Part shown: in pieces, positions 8,899 through 17,612 of the stretch
Layout of the letters: each line of letters opens with the position of its first letter
Numbering within the stretch: the first letter of the stretch is position 1
From: Pseudomonas lini
GTDB taxonomy: Bacteria > Pseudomonadota > Gammaproteobacteria > Pseudomonadales > Pseudomonadaceae
Length of the DNA: 64,000 bases
NCBI RefSeq assembly: GCF_001042905.1
Contig: NZ_JYLB01000003.1
Span: forward strand, 186,001-250,000
Direction of reading: 5' to 3'
Translations under genes and position numbers: made by a program
Notes under the pieces: generated by a model
The model's database searches: none
The model's input: the letters and a program-made list of their open reading frames with translations, nothing else
Told to the model about the DNA's origin: nothing

Positions 8899-10848
8899 AT
8901 GCAGCTGTACCTCTGTGAAAAACCTTCCCAGGCCAAAGACATCGCAGCCGTGCTCGGCGCCAAGCGTCGGGGCGACGGCTGCTGGCTGGGAACGAACGTC
9001 ACGGTGACCTGGTGCATCGGCCATCTGCTGGAAACCGCACCGCCTGATGCCTATGACGCGCGTTACAAGCGTTGGGTGCTGGCGGATCTGCCGATCATTC
9101 CCGAAAAATGGAAGATGACCGTCAAACCGCGCACGGCCAGCCAGTACAAGGCGGTCAAACGCTTGCTCGGCGAGGCCAGTGAACTGGTGATTGCCACCGA
9201 CGCCGACCGTGAGGGCGAGATGATCGCCCAAGAACTGGTGGAGCATTGCCGTTATCGCGGGCCGATCCGGCGGCTGTGGCTGTCGGCGCTGGACGATGCA
9301 TCGATCCGCAAGGCCCTGGCGGCGCTCAAGCCCGGTGCCGAGACGTTCAGCCTTTATCATTCGGCGTTGGGGCGCTCCCGGGCCGACTGGTTGATCGGGA
9401 TGAACATGAGTCGGCTGTTCACCCTGCTGGGGCGTCAGTCCGGCTATCAGGGTGTATTGCCGGTCGGTCGGGTGCAGACGCCGACCTTGCGCCTGGTGGT
9501 GGATCGCGACCGCAGCATTGCCGATTTCGTCCCGGTGGCTTACTGGGCCATCGATGTGCAACTGCTGCATGACGGCACCGCGTTCACCGCCCAGTGGCGT
9601 GCGGCCTCCGACGCTTGCGACGATCAGGACCGCTGCCTGAATCAGGGGCTGGCTCAGAAAGCCGCTACGGCCATTAACGGTGCGGCGAGCGCTCGGGTGA
9701 TCAAACTGCGCACCGAGCGCATGCGCGAAGTCGCGCCTTTGCCGTTCGATCTGGGCACGCTGCAGGAAGTCTGCTCGAAGAAGCTCGGGCTCGGCGCTCA
9801 GGAAACCCTCGATATCGCCCAGGCGCTGTACGAAACCCACAAAGTCATTACCTACCCGCGTAGCGATTGCGGTTACCTGCCGCTGAGTCAGCACAGCGAA
9901 GCCCCAAGTATTCTTGCTGCGCTGAAGCAGGCCGATCCGGCATTGAACGCCTTGCACGATCACCTGGAGCCCCAGCGCCGCTCACGGGCCTGGAACGATG
10001 CCAAGGTCAGCGCTCACCACGGCATCATTCCCACTGCTGCGGCGAAAAACCTCGACCGACTGGTAGGCAAACAACGGGCGGTCTACACCCTGATTCGTGC
10101 GCGTTACCTGGCGCAGTTTCTGCCCAACCATGAGTACGACCGGACCCAGGCCGACTTCGACTGTGCCGGTGAAGCCTTGCGCGCCGTGGGCAAGCAGATT
10201 GTCGAGCCCGGCTGGAAACGCGCCTTGCCCGAGGCTCTCGCGCCAGCCAAGGGCCGCGAAGCACCGGCGCCGCAAACACTCCCGGCATTGGCCGAAGGGC
10301 GTGACTGCGCGGTGGCCGACGTGAAGCTCAAGGACCTCTGGACCCAGCCGCCCAAGCCGTTTACCGAAGGCGATCTGATCAAGGCGATGAAGAACGTCGC
10401 CAAACTGGTGGAAGATCCACTGCTCAAGCAGAAGCTCAAGGACACCACCGGCATCGGCACCGAAGCCACCCGCGCCTCGATCATCCAGGGCCTGCTGGAC
10501 CGCGGCTACCTGATCAAGAACGGCAAGGCCCTGGCCGCGACGCCGGCAGCGTTCAGCCTGATCGACGCCGTGCCGCGCGCCATTGCGGATCCCGGCACCA
10601 CGGCAATCTGGGAACAGGCCCTGGACATGGTGCAGAGCGGTGAAATGAGCCTGGAAGAATTCGTCACCAAACAGGCTGCGTGGATGAGCAAGCAGGTGGC
10701 ACGTTGCGCCGGCCTGAACCTGACCATCAGCGGGCCGGCAAGCCCGGCCGGGGGTGGTGCCACACCGTGGAAAAACAAACGCAAACCCGCCAAACGCAAA
10801 CCCTCGACCGGCACCAAGCGCACGGCGAAACCGGTAAGCAAGGCTTGA
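8899..10848 (+). CDS. topB: DNA topoisomerase III
   Basis: A type IA topoisomerase that passes single DNA strands and decatenates replication intermediates. The N-terminus MQLYLCEKPSQAKDIAAVLG is the Toprim start, with the metal-binding DADREGE at residues 101-107. The active-site tyrosine is Tyr319 in VITYPRSDC. The C-terminal tail is basic and proline-rich with repeated KRKP. Length is 649 residues, the usual size for TopB. An in-frame ATG nine bases earlier (8890) is an alternative start. It stands alone and is not linked to an ICE-type cluster, so it is probably the housekeeping copy. Confidence 0.95.
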   Translation: MQLYLCEKPSQAKDIAAVLGAKRRGDGCWLGTNVTVTWCIGHLLETAPPDAYDARYKRWVLADLPIIPEKWKMTVKPRTASQYKAVKRLLGEASELVIATDADREGEMIAQELVEHCRYRGPIRRLWLSALDDASIRKALAALKPGAETFSLYHSALGRSRADWLIGMNMSRLFTLLGRQSGYQGVLPVGRVQTPTLRLVVDRDRSIADFVPVAYWAIDVQLLHDGTAFTAQWRAASDACDDQDRCLNQGLAQKAATAINGAASARVIKLRTERMREVAPLPFDLGTLQEVCSKKLGLGAQETLDIAQALYETHKVITYPRSDCGYLPLSQHSEAPSILAALKQADPALNALHDHLEPQRRSRAWNDAKVSAHHGIIPTAAAKNLDRLVGKQRAVYTLIRARYLAQFLPNHEYDRTQADFDCAGEALRAVGKQIVEPGWKRALPEALAPAKGREAPAPQTLPALAEGRDCAVADVKLKDLWTQPPKPFTEGDLIKAMKNVAKLVEDPLLKQKLKDTTGIGTEATRASIIQGLLDRGYLIKNGKALAATPAAFSLIDAVPRAIADPGTTAIWEQALDMVQSGEMSLEEFVTKQAAWMSKQVARCAGLNLTISGPASPAGGGATPWKNKRKPAKRKPSTGTKRTAKPVSKA

Positions 10849-10897
10849 GAGCACTTGCAACGAATCGAAATGGTCTAGTGTTCTTCAACGTCAGGTG

Positions 10898-11000
10898 CAG
10901 AACCTGTGGGAGCGTGGCTTGCCCGCGAAGAACGATGACGCGTAATACCTGAAAACCGCGGTGCATTCTTCGCGGGCAAGCCACGCTCCCACAGGTTCTG
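10898..11000. repeat. REP palindrome (CCTGTGGGAGCGTGGCTTGCCCGCGAA type)
   Basis: Arms CAGAACCTGTGGGAGCGTGG and complement with about 50 bases between. The same variant occurs at 14515 and 24356, each with the shared centre word ACGCGTAATACCTGAAAA or its complement, so these copies are recent relatives. Confidence 0.92.
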
Positions 11001-11086
11001 CGTCTTGACTTACCGGCATTAGGGTAAGCCCGCTCTCACATGGATCGCGCATCAGGCAACAGCCCTGCTTTCTGAAAGGTACAACC

Positions 11087-11626
11087 ATGACGACAATCAG
11101 AAGCCAGCCCTCAATAGAACTGCACGCCGCTCAGCGCGACGAACTGGAAACCATCGAAAACCTGATGCAGTTCTACGTGTATGACTTCAGCGAATGGCTG
11201 CCGCTGAAACTCGGGGAGCATGGCCTCTTCAACATCCAGCCCAAGCTGGATTACTGGCGCAACCCGGCAACCAGGCCGTTTCTGATCAAGGTCGACGACG
11301 AGCTTGCCGGTTTCGTGACCGTGGATAACGAAACCCATATCGTCGGCGCGGAGCACAACATCGGCTACTTTTTTGTTAGTCGACGCTTTCGTGGCCAAGG
11401 TGTCGCGAAGTTTGTCGCCTCTGCCCTCTTGAGTCGGTTCCCCGGTCAATGGCAGATTTTCCACATCGATGCCAACCAGCCTGCGCGGCTGTTCTGGGCC
11501 AAGGTGATGCCTGATCTCACGGGTGGCGAATTCACCCTGCATCACCTGCCGATCGACGGTTATCCATGCACCGTTTACCGCTTTAAAAGATCGCAGCCCT
11601 CGGCAACTCCTACCCCGCCCCCGTAG
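11087..11626 (+). CDS. GNAT family N-acetyltransferase with REP-encoded C-terminus
   Basis: A 179-residue acetyl-CoA-dependent acetyltransferase. The acetyl-CoA loop is seen as GYFFVSRRFRGQGVAKFVAS, with the R/Q-x-x-G-x-G/A core RRFRGQGVA. A downstream strand and helix (WQIFHIDANQPARLFWAKV) complete the fold. The substrate is unknown. The true fold appears to end near HHLPIDGYPCTVYRF. The last 14 residues, KRSQPSATPTPPP and neighbours, are read from a repeat element that supplies the stop codon. RBS GAAAGG lies upstream of the ATG at 11087. Confidence 0.85.
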   Translation: MTTIRSQPSIELHAAQRDELETIENLMQFYVYDFSEWLPLKLGEHGLFNIQPKLDYWRNPATRPFLIKVDDELAGFVTVDNETHIVGAEHNIGYFFVSRRFRGQGVAKFVASALLSRFPGQWQIFHIDANQPARLFWAKVMPDLTGGEFTLHHLPIDGYPCTVYRFKRSQPSATPTPPP

Positions 11627-11726
11627 GAGCGAGGCTTGCCCGCGAAAAACGATGACGCGGTCCAGCAGTTTGTCCGCGTGATGGCCTTCGCGGGCAAGCC
11701 TCGCTCCTACGAAAAGCTGCGATCTT
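11585..11726. repeat. Composite REP (AAAAGATCGCAG outer arms, GTAGGAGCGAGGCTTGCCCGCGAA inner arms)
   Basis: The outer arms AAAGATCGCAGC and GCTGCGATCTT enclose a complete inner REP doublet. This looks like one REP inserted into, or recombined with, the other family. The left end overlaps the 3' end of the acetyltransferase gene. Confidence 0.85.
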
Positions 11727-12256
11727 GACGATGCCACAGCCAGCCACGCCTGACTTTCTAATTCCAAAACCACTTTGTCCGACAATATGTAGTGAACAAA
11801 AATAATCACTACAAAACCGTTGACGCCTCCGATTTGCCCTTGCATGATGCAGACATCTCCCCGATCGGGAGTACAGGCAACACGTTTGAGCAAGCTCGTC
11901 TGACCGCCGAGCTGTTTTCCCCGGATACACGCTGCCCACAAGGCAGATTGAAGAAACTGACCTGGCCTGAACGTCCAGTACAAAGGACGAGAAGCGCTGG
12001 CGATCAATCCTCATGAAGCTTGTGGCCGACCCTGAAAATGTCGGCAGTGGCCTCCAGGTTTTCGCTGCTTCTCTTCGTTGTGACGCTATTGCGTAGCAGT
12101 TATTCAACACGACTACATGCAGCAGACGCGGGCCCCCGTCATATTGACGGCCGACCGCTGACGTCCTGGTTTCGGTGCCAGGGATCAACTAACCGATGGG
12201 CTACTTGTATTAGCGAATCAACTTTGAAAGATCACCAAATGGTCAAGGGGCTTACA
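11727..12256. other. 530-base gap with one 8-bp dyad; no convincing gene
   Basis: Short open frames here have no family resemblance and no good ribosome-binding sites. The only clear structure is a perfect inverted repeat TGTAGTGA (11788-11795) / TCACTACA (11806-11813) around an A-rich 10-base centre, which resembles a repressor operator. A 26-codon frame at 12013-12093 is too short to defend. The right end carries the promoter region of the next gene. Confidence 0.5.
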
Positions 12257-12586
12257 ATGAATCTGAACAATCAACCTACTATCGATGAACTGGCTCGCTT
12301 GTTCGCTGCGCAAAAAGACAGCCAGGACAGCCATATTCTGTGGATCAGCAAATCGGGCCAGGTTCATATCGACTGCCTGTCGCCCCATGCCCACGAAGAA
12401 GCGTTCGACCAGAACAACCAGAACCTGCTCGCCCGACTGAAAATGTACCGTCGCGGCCAGGGTTATGTCGGCAAGAAAGCCGCGGCCGACAAGGACTTCA
12501 TCGGTAATGTGCTGCAAACGCTGAAACAGGCGTGGGCATCGATGCAGAACCAGAACGAAGTTCGGGTGATTGATCGGTTGTATTGA
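12257..12586 (+). CDS. Conserved hypothetical protein, 109 residues
   Basis: A small soluble protein beginning MNLNNQPTIDELARLFAAQK, mixed alpha/beta and strongly charged, with no signal peptide or membrane helix. Segments HILWISKSGQVHIDCL and LLARLKMYRRGQGYVG give it a defined fold, but I do not recognise a functional family; it resembles Pseudomonas-conserved hypothetical proteins. The start at 12257 is chosen because AAGGGG lies eight bases upstream; an in-frame ATG 18 bases earlier lacks a site. It ends just before a good intrinsic terminator, so it is a single-gene transcript. Confidence 0.75.
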   Translation: MNLNNQPTIDELARLFAAQKDSQDSHILWISKSGQVHIDCLSPHAHEEAFDQNNQNLLARLKMYRRGQGYVGKKAAADKDFIGNVLQTLKQAWASMQNQNEVRVIDRLY

Positions 12587-12608
12587 TATCCCCCCTCAGT
12601 AATGAAAG

Positions 12609-12644
12609 AAGGCCCCGCTCGGAATATCGAGCGGGGCCTTTTCG
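12609..12644 (+). terminator. Rho-independent terminator
   Basis: GGCCCCGCTC and GAGCGGGGCC form a perfect 10-bp GC-rich stem with loop GGAATATC, followed by TTTTCG. It lies directly behind the 109-residue hypothetical gene. Confidence 0.9.
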
Positions 12645-12712
12645 TTTGTCTCGTGCGCACCAAACAAAGCTATGGTTAACCGTATGCCCTGCTGGATCTC
12701 TGGAGGCTTGCG

Positions 12713-13012
12713 ATGAACAAAATCCTGATATTCATAGTGTTGGCGATGGCGAATGTTGCCCATGCGAACACCCTCCCTGGCATTCCCTCATTCGATGTGG
12801 ACTGCCCCGGTAAAGTTGTCGTCCATGCGGATCAGGACGGCCCGGTATTGATCAATAGTAAAGAAGCGGTAACCAAAGCCATCAACGATCGTCGCTTCGA
12901 AGCCAGGGGTTCGGGCATTACGATTACGATCATCCTCGCCGATGACGATTCGGTGACCGTGTCCTCCACCGGCAAGGCTCCCAATGGGCTGTGTCAATCA
13001 GTGGATGACTGA
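12713..13012 (+). CDS. Small secreted protein of unknown function
   Basis: A 99-residue protein with an N-terminal signal peptide (MNKILIFIVLAMANVAHA, cleavage likely after AHA) and a mature part of about 80 residues with two cysteines (DCPGK and LCQS) that could form a disulphide. GGAGG sits eight bases before the ATG. The 3' end overlaps the convergent cynR gene by 15 bases. I do not recognise the family; a periplasmic location is inferred from the signal peptide. Confidence 0.7.
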   Translation: MNKILIFIVLAMANVAHANTLPGIPSFDVDCPGKVVVHADQDGPVLINSKEAVTKAINDRRFEARGSGITITIILADDDSVTVSSTGKAPNGLCQSVDD

Positions 13013-13903
13013 CTTCGCCGACTCGACCGCAGTCGCGTCCAATACCAGCTCCATAAAGGCCTCCGACGCCGCACTGTGATAGTTATTTTTGCGCCGAAGC
13101 AGCGCGGCCCCTCGGTTGGGCGCCTCCCCCAGCAGCGGAATTTTGCGCAATGCCCGTTCCGCAGTGGCGATGGGTTCCGGAAGGATGGTGGCCATCGGCG
13201 CGTGGCGAATGACCTCCAGCAGCGTACTCACCGAGTTCACCTCGATCGCCACTTTGGGCGTGATGTTCTGTTGCCGAAAATACCCGTCGATGGAGGATCG
13301 GGTGATGAAGTCCGGCGTCAGCAACGCGAAATCCAGTTGCGCCACCTCCTTTGGCGATAGCGGGTTCTGGCGCTCGTACAACGGATGACTACGCCCGACC
13401 ATCACGCCCAAGGTCTCGACAAATGCCGGCACGCACTCGATGTCGGGGCTCCTCACCGGGGTAAAGGCAATGGCAATGTCCAGCGAGTCATCGAGCAACC
13501 CGGCCTCGATGTGATCCATCGATAACTCGAAAATCTGCAGATGGATGTTCGGAAACTTCGTCACGTAGTCGCGCACCAATGGCCCCACCAGATACGCCAT
13601 GAACGTTGGCGTCATGGCCAATCGCAAAGTGCCGCGAGACAAGTCCTTCACGTCATGCAGCGCGCGTTTTCCTGCTTCAAGTTCCACCAGTACCCGACGG
13701 GCACTTTCGATATAGGCCAGTCCCGCATCGGTCGGTTTGACTGTGCGCGAGGTGCGGTCGAACAAGCTCACGCCCAACGTTTCCTCCAGTTGCCGGATCT
13801 GCTGGGACAGCGTCGGCTGGGAGACATGCAACGCCTCGGCGGCGCGGGTGAAACCGCCGTGGTCGGCGACTGCCAGCAAGTAGCGCAAATGTCGGAGCAG
13901 CAT
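12998..13903 (-). CDS. cynR: CynR, LysR-type activator of the cyanate genes
   Basis: A 301-residue LysR regulator (from ATG 13903) with the N-terminus [20 protein letters not shown] and helix-turn-helix [20 protein letters not shown]. It matches E. coli CynR closely throughout, including the effector-domain stretches [15 protein letters not shown] and LLRRKN. In E. coli CynR responds to cyanate. Here it is divergent from cynS with 118 bases between start codons. An in-frame ATG 12 bases upstream is an alternative start. Confidence 0.92.
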   Translation of the reverse strand: MLLRHLRYLLAVADHGGFTRAAEALHVSQPTLSQQIRQLEETLGVSLFDRTSRTVKPTDAGLAYIESARRVLVELEAGKRALHDVKDLSRGTLRLAMTPTFMAYLVGPLVRDYVTKFPNIHLQIFELSMDHIEAGLLDDSLDIAIAFTPVRSPDIECVPAFVETLGVMVGRSHPLYERQNPLSPKEVAQLDFALLTPDFITRSSIDGYFRQQNITPKVAIEVNSVSTLLEVIRHAPMATILPEPIATAERALRKIPLLGEAPNRGAALLRRKNNYHSAASEAFMELVLDATAVESAKSVIH

Positions 13904-14021
13904 GGGGCACACCATCTATAGGCAGGACTTATGCGACGCATTGTATATCGATCTTGGACGCTATGGATCAATCAACCGAAGATGGCTCCACTTTCCAGCC
14001 ACAACCGATAGGAGTCACACC
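13904..14021. promoter_or_regulatory. cynR-cynS divergent promoter region
   Basis: The intergenic region between the divergent genes holds ATA-N9-TAT at about 13917-13931 (within CTATAGGCAGGACTTATG), a plausible LysR-type site. RBS GATAGGAG lies in front of cynS. The operator assignment is by position and shape only. Confidence 0.4.
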
Positions 14022-14489
14022 ATGCAACAGTCCCACGCTTACCAGGACCCAAGTCTGGCCCTGACCACTTCGATCCTCGATGCCAAGGCGCGCAAGAATC
14101 TGTCCTGGCAGGATTTGACCGACGGCACCGGCCTGGGCCTGGCCTATGTCACCGCCGCCCTGCTCGGCCAGCATCCGTTGCCGGAAGCCGCCGCCAAGGT
14201 GATTGGCGAGAAACTCGAACTGGACGCCGAGGCCGTGGCTCGCCTGCAGATCATTCCGCTGCGCGGCAGCCTTTCGGGTGTCCCTACCGACCCGACCATC
14301 TACCGCTTCTACGAAATGATCCAGATCTACGGCACCACGCTTAAAGCCCTGGTTCACGAGCAATTCGGCGACGGCATCATCAGCGCGATCAACTTCAAGC
14401 TGGACATGAAGAAAGTTGAAGACCCGGAAGGCGGTTCTCGCGCAGTGATTACTCTGGACGGCAAGTTCCTGCCATTGCGTCCTTTCTAA
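14022..14489 (+). CDS. cynS: Cyanate hydratase (cyanase)
   Basis: Cyanase converts cyanate plus bicarbonate to carbamate and CO2, and carbamate then breaks down to ammonia and CO2. The 155-residue length is normal. The three catalytic residues are present: Arg95 and Glu98 in YRFYEM, and Ser121 in GDGIISAI. The flanking stretches [15 protein letters not shown] and [20 protein letters not shown] are diagnostic. The N-terminal domain is the helix-turn-helix-like module typical of cyanases. GATAGGAG precedes the ATG. It is followed by the carbonic anhydrase that replenishes bicarbonate. Confidence 0.97.
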   Translation: MQQSHAYQDPSLALTTSILDAKARKNLSWQDLTDGTGLGLAYVTAALLGQHPLPEAAAKVIGEKLELDAEAVARLQIIPLRGSLSGVPTDPTIYRFYEMIQIYGTTLKALVHEQFGDGIISAINFKLDMKKVEDPEGGSRAVITLDGKFLPLRPF

Positions 14490-14514
14490 AACAACCCAGT
14501 CAATTAAGACGCGG

Positions 14515-14612
14515 AACCTGTGGGAGCGTGGCTTGCCCGCGAAGAATGCGCCGCGGTTTTTCAGGTATTACGCGTCATCGTTCTTCGCGGGCAAGCCACG
14601 CTCCTACAGGTT
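14515..14612. repeat. REP palindrome between cynS and cynT
   Basis: Arms CCTGTGGGAGCGTGGCTTGC and complement GCAAGCCACGCTCCTACAGG. It sits inside the putative cynS-cynT operon and could stabilise the upstream message or attenuate read-through. Confidence 0.92.
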
Positions 14613-14653
14613 ATGCAGGCATTCCCCCCTCATTCATTGCAAGGAAATCAGCC

Positions 14654-15313
14654 ATGAAAGCGCTCATCGAAGGTTTATTGAAGTTCCAGAACGAAGCCTT
14701 CATCCAACGTACCGACCTGTTCAAACACCTGGCCACCACCCAGCATCCCGGCACCTTGTTCATCACCTGTTCAGACAGCCGCGTAGTGCCGGAATTGCTG
14801 ACCCAGCAAGAGCCCGGCGAACTGTTTGTGGTGCGCAATGCCGGCAATATCGTGCCCTCCTACAGTCCGCATCCCGGCGGTGTGTCGGCCACGGTCGAAT
14901 ATGCAGTCGCGGTATTGGGCGTGACGGACATCGTGATCTGCGGGCATTCGGACTGCGGCGCCATGACCGCCATCGCCCAGTGCAAATGCATGGATCACCT
15001 GCCCGCCGTCAGTGGCTGGTTGCAGCACGCCGAGTCGGCCAAGGTAATCAATGACTCCCGCCCTCACGCCAGCGACGCCGCCAAGGTGAGTTCGATGGTC
15101 CGGGAAAATGTCATCGCCCAACTGGCGAATATCCAGACTCACCCGAGCGTGCGCCTGGCCCAGGAAAAAGGCCTGCTGAATCTGCATGGTTGGGTTTATG
15201 ACATCGAGACCGGCTCAGTCGATGCTCTGGATGCCAGCCGTCGCAACTTCGTGTCGCTGGCCGAGCACCCGGACACCTGTGCGGTGTATGGTCAAGTGGT
15301 CGAAGCCGCCTGA
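14654..15313 (+). CDS. cynT: Beta-class carbonic anhydrase of the cyanate locus
   Basis: A zinc enzyme that interconverts CO2 and bicarbonate, preventing bicarbonate depletion while cyanase works. The zinc ligands Cys39, His98 and Cys101 (TCSDSR and CGHSDCGAM) coincide in position with those of E. coli CynT, and the Asp41/Arg43 dyad is present. Length is 219 residues. The frame is open further upstream, but that part is read from the REP element. ATG 14654 has AAGGAAA before it. Gene order is cynS-cynT, the reverse of E. coli cynTSX, and no cynX transporter is present. Confidence 0.93.
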   Translation: MKALIEGLLKFQNEAFIQRTDLFKHLATTQHPGTLFITCSDSRVVPELLTQQEPGELFVVRNAGNIVPSYSPHPGGVSATVEYAVAVLGVTDIVICGHSDCGAMTAIAQCKCMDHLPAVSGWLQHAESAKVINDSRPHASDAAKVSSMVRENVIAQLANIQTHPSVRLAQEKGLLNLHGWVYDIETGSVDALDASRRNFVSLAEHPDTCAVYGQVVEAA

Positions 15314-15416
15314 AAGCTTCACCCGCTCGAGCTGCGTCGGGCTTGGCGCAGCGTTACAACGTGGACACACGCACTACTTCCCAACCGGGAATGTGACACT
15401 CACAAGATCGCCCCTG

Positions 15417-15767
15417 TCATTTATCGTCAATCTTTGTAGACGATTTTGACCGACGCTCAGAGGACTCTTCGGCATTGGGCGCATCTGGAAAACTGCCCGG
15501 CGTGAACACATGAGTGAGCAACTCGCTGGCATCGATGTCGACGACACCCTGAACCGAACGGGCCAGAGCAACAGCCTGCTCACACTGCCTGTGAGTGTTG
15601 ACGCGGCCGCTCAATGCCACCCTGCCCGCATGGGTTTTGACATGGACATGCAGGCCAAGGGTTGAGTCGGCCAATGCCAGGGCCGACTTCACTCTGGTGG
15701 TAATCCACGCGTCGTGAACGACCGTTTCCAGATCATGAGAGTAATGTTGAAAGGAATGAAGTTTCAT
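15417..15767 (-). CDS. BON domain protein
   Basis: A 116-residue protein with one BON domain (residues about 20-90), a phospholipid- or membrane-associated fold found in OsmY and secretin-like proteins. The pattern ITTRVKSALALADSTLGLHV followed by GRVALSGRVNTHRQCEQAVALAR is typical. No signal peptide is seen at the chosen start, so it may be cytoplasmic, unlike OsmY. GGGAGG lies upstream of ATG 15767. The C-terminal 25 residues are Ser/Glu/Lys-rich and probably disordered. The precise role is unknown; such proteins are often stress-induced. Confidence 0.82.
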   Translation of the reverse strand: MKLHSFQHYSHDLETVVHDAWITTRVKSALALADSTLGLHVHVKTHAGRVALSGRVNTHRQCEQAVALARSVQGVVDIDASELLTHVFTPGSFPDAPNAEESSERRSKSSTKIDDK

Positions 15768-15905
15768 GGCGCAAACCTCCCTCACGTAATCAGATGCGCC
15801 GCCCGCCCCACCGCAGACACGGACACACATTAAGTATAGTGCGTGCCGTTGCCTGCGGGCGGGGGGCTGTCCCTGATGCCGATAAGGTATAAGAACGACG
15901 AATAT

Positions 15906-15999
15906 CCTGTGGGAGCGGGCTTGCTCGCGAAGACGGCGGCACAGTCAACATTGATGTCGCCTGACACACCGCTTTCGCGAGCAAGCCCGCTCCCACAGG
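15906..15999. repeat. REP palindrome (CCTGTGGGAGCGGGCTTGCTCGCGAA type)
   Basis: Perfect 24-base inverted arms separated by about 45 bases containing the word TGTCGCCTGACACACCGC, shared with the copies at 20612, 25754 and 36696. Confidence 0.93.
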
Positions 16000-16026
16000 T
16001 TTGCGTGGCTGTTCTGGAGCGCCGCC

Positions 16027-17529
16027 TCAGCGTTTGACCGACAGATCCGTCTGGGTCATGCGGCTACGGATGGTAAACACGCCATCCCCCGAGAGAATCG
16101 CGCTGCGCGCAAACAGGCGCCCACTCTCCCAGTTCGAAAGCCCCAGTTCCGGCTTGTTCAGCGCGTACTGCCCGTCGACCCAGCGGGTAATCCCGTTGCC
16201 GACAAAAGGTGCGTTGACCGCGTTGTAGAAACGCTCCTGCGCCGGGGCATCTTCACTGATCAGCGACACGGTGAATTGCGGGCTGTAGCGGTTGAACAAG
16301 GCGATGGCCTGGTCCAGGTCGTCAACGATCTTCAAGCTGACTTCCGGGGTCTCTTCCCATTCCCACTCGCGACCCAGTTGATCCTCGGGCAGCGGTTCGG
16401 CCAACGCTTCGGTCTGATAGCCTCCGGCGCGGTACACCTCGACGCTCGCGGTCTGCCAATCGGTTGGCAAATGCTGCTCGCTACCTTCGACGATATGTAA
16501 CTTGCAGCCCTGGCCCCGAGCGGTGCCGGCCTGTTGCAGTGCGTCGAGAAACAACGGCACCAGTTCGGCGGCGCGGTCGCGGTGGATCAGGCAAACGTTG
16601 AGGGTGTTGCAGACTTTGCGGTCCAGCGAGTTGCGCACCACGGCGGCAAAGCGCCGGGCATCGGCGTCCTTGTCGGCGATCAGCCACGCGCCACCGGTGC
16701 CGTGCAAGCTGACCGCGGTACCGGCCTGTTGCGCGATGCTGCCCAACTGGCTGACCGCACGTCCCGACCCACGGGCCACAGCCAGCGACAAGCGCCGGTC
16801 GGCGAACATCGCCCAACCGGCGGCGTGATTGACGCTTTCCACCAGCGAAACTGCTCCGGTCGGCAATCCGGCGTCAGCCAATGCTGGATTCAATGCATGG
16901 GTGACAATGGCCTGGGCGGTGCCCAATGCATCGCTGCCAATGCGCAACACCGCGGTGTTACCGGTGCGCAAGACACCGGCGGCATCGGCGAAAACATTCG
17001 GCCGGCCTTCGAACACGAACGCGACGATGCCCAGCGGCGACACTACTTGCTCGACTTTCCAGCCATCATGCTCGACGCAGCTCACGACCTTGCCGCGCGT
17101 AGCCGGTGCATCGCGCCAAGCCCTGAGGCCGGCGATCATGTCGCGGCGCATGCGCTCATCGGCGAGCAACCGCGTGGTGGAACGCCCGCGCGCCTTGGCC
17201 CGCTCGATGTCGGCCAGGTTGGCAGCCGCAATCAAGGCCCAGCATTCAGGCGTTTCCAGGCGTTGGGCAAAGTGATCGAAGAACTCGCTGATGGCGTGAT
17301 CCGAGACGCTGGACATCGCGGTGAACGCCGCTTCGGCGCGCTCGATGGCGACTGCCGCCGCTTGCTGGTCCGCTACCGGGATCAGCAGCAATTCGCCGCT
17401 GACCTGCTCCACCAGCAGATGGTCGCCGGGCTGAAAGCGCGCCGCCAGTTCGGAGCTGACGACAGTGACACGATTACCAGCAAAAGGGATCGGCGTGCCA
17501 GCGACTAGACGTTCGAGCGCAAGAGACAT
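16027..17529 (-). CDS. ProA-like aldehyde dehydrogenase (glutamate-5-semialdehyde dehydrogenase family)
   Basis: An NAD(P)-dependent aldehyde dehydrogenase-superfamily protein. The catalytic cysteine lies in DRKVCNTLNVCLIH, matching the VCNALE-type motif of glutamyl-phosphate reductase (ProA). The segments VVSPLGIVAFVFEGRPNVF and LKTGN-type VLRTGNTAVLRIG are also ProA-like. At 500 residues it is about 80 longer than ProA, mostly through an N-terminal extension. No proB or proline gene is adjacent, so it is probably a paralogue acting on another semialdehyde or acyl-phosphate. A housekeeping proA elsewhere would be expected. Confidence 0.8.
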   Translation of the reverse strand: MSLALERLVAGTPIPFAGNRVTVVSSELAARFQPGDHLLVEQVSGELLLIPVADQQAAAVAIERAEAAFTAMSSVSDHAISEFFDHFAQRLETPECWALIAAANLADIERAKARGRSTTRLLADERMRRDMIAGLRAWRDAPATRGKVVSCVEHDGWKVEQVVSPLGIVAFVFEGRPNVFADAAGVLRTGNTAVLRIGSDALGTAQAIVTHALNPALADAGLPTGAVSLVESVNHAAGWAMFADRRLSLAVARGSGRAVSQLGSIAQQAGTAVSLHGTGGAWLIADKDADARRFAAVVRNSLDRKVCNTLNVCLIHRDRAAELVPLFLDALQQAGTARGQGCKLHIVEGSEQHLPTDWQTASVEVYRAGGYQTEALAEPLPEDQLGREWEWEETPEVSLKIVDDLDQAIALFNRYSPQFTVSLISEDAPAQERFYNAVNAPFVGNGITRWVDGQYALNKPELGLSNWESGRLFARSAILSGDGVFTIRSRMTQTDLSVKR

Positions 17530-17612
17530 GAAACGGTTTCACCATGCAGGGGGGCGGTCGGAAAATGTATAGGAAAATCCGTGGAGCGTCATTCACCGGG
17601 GCGCGGTGGCGG

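Noticed and set aside
11792..12016. Plus-strand 74-codon frame after the acetyltransferase
   Set aside because: No ribosome-binding site, unnatural composition at the end and no recognisable fold.
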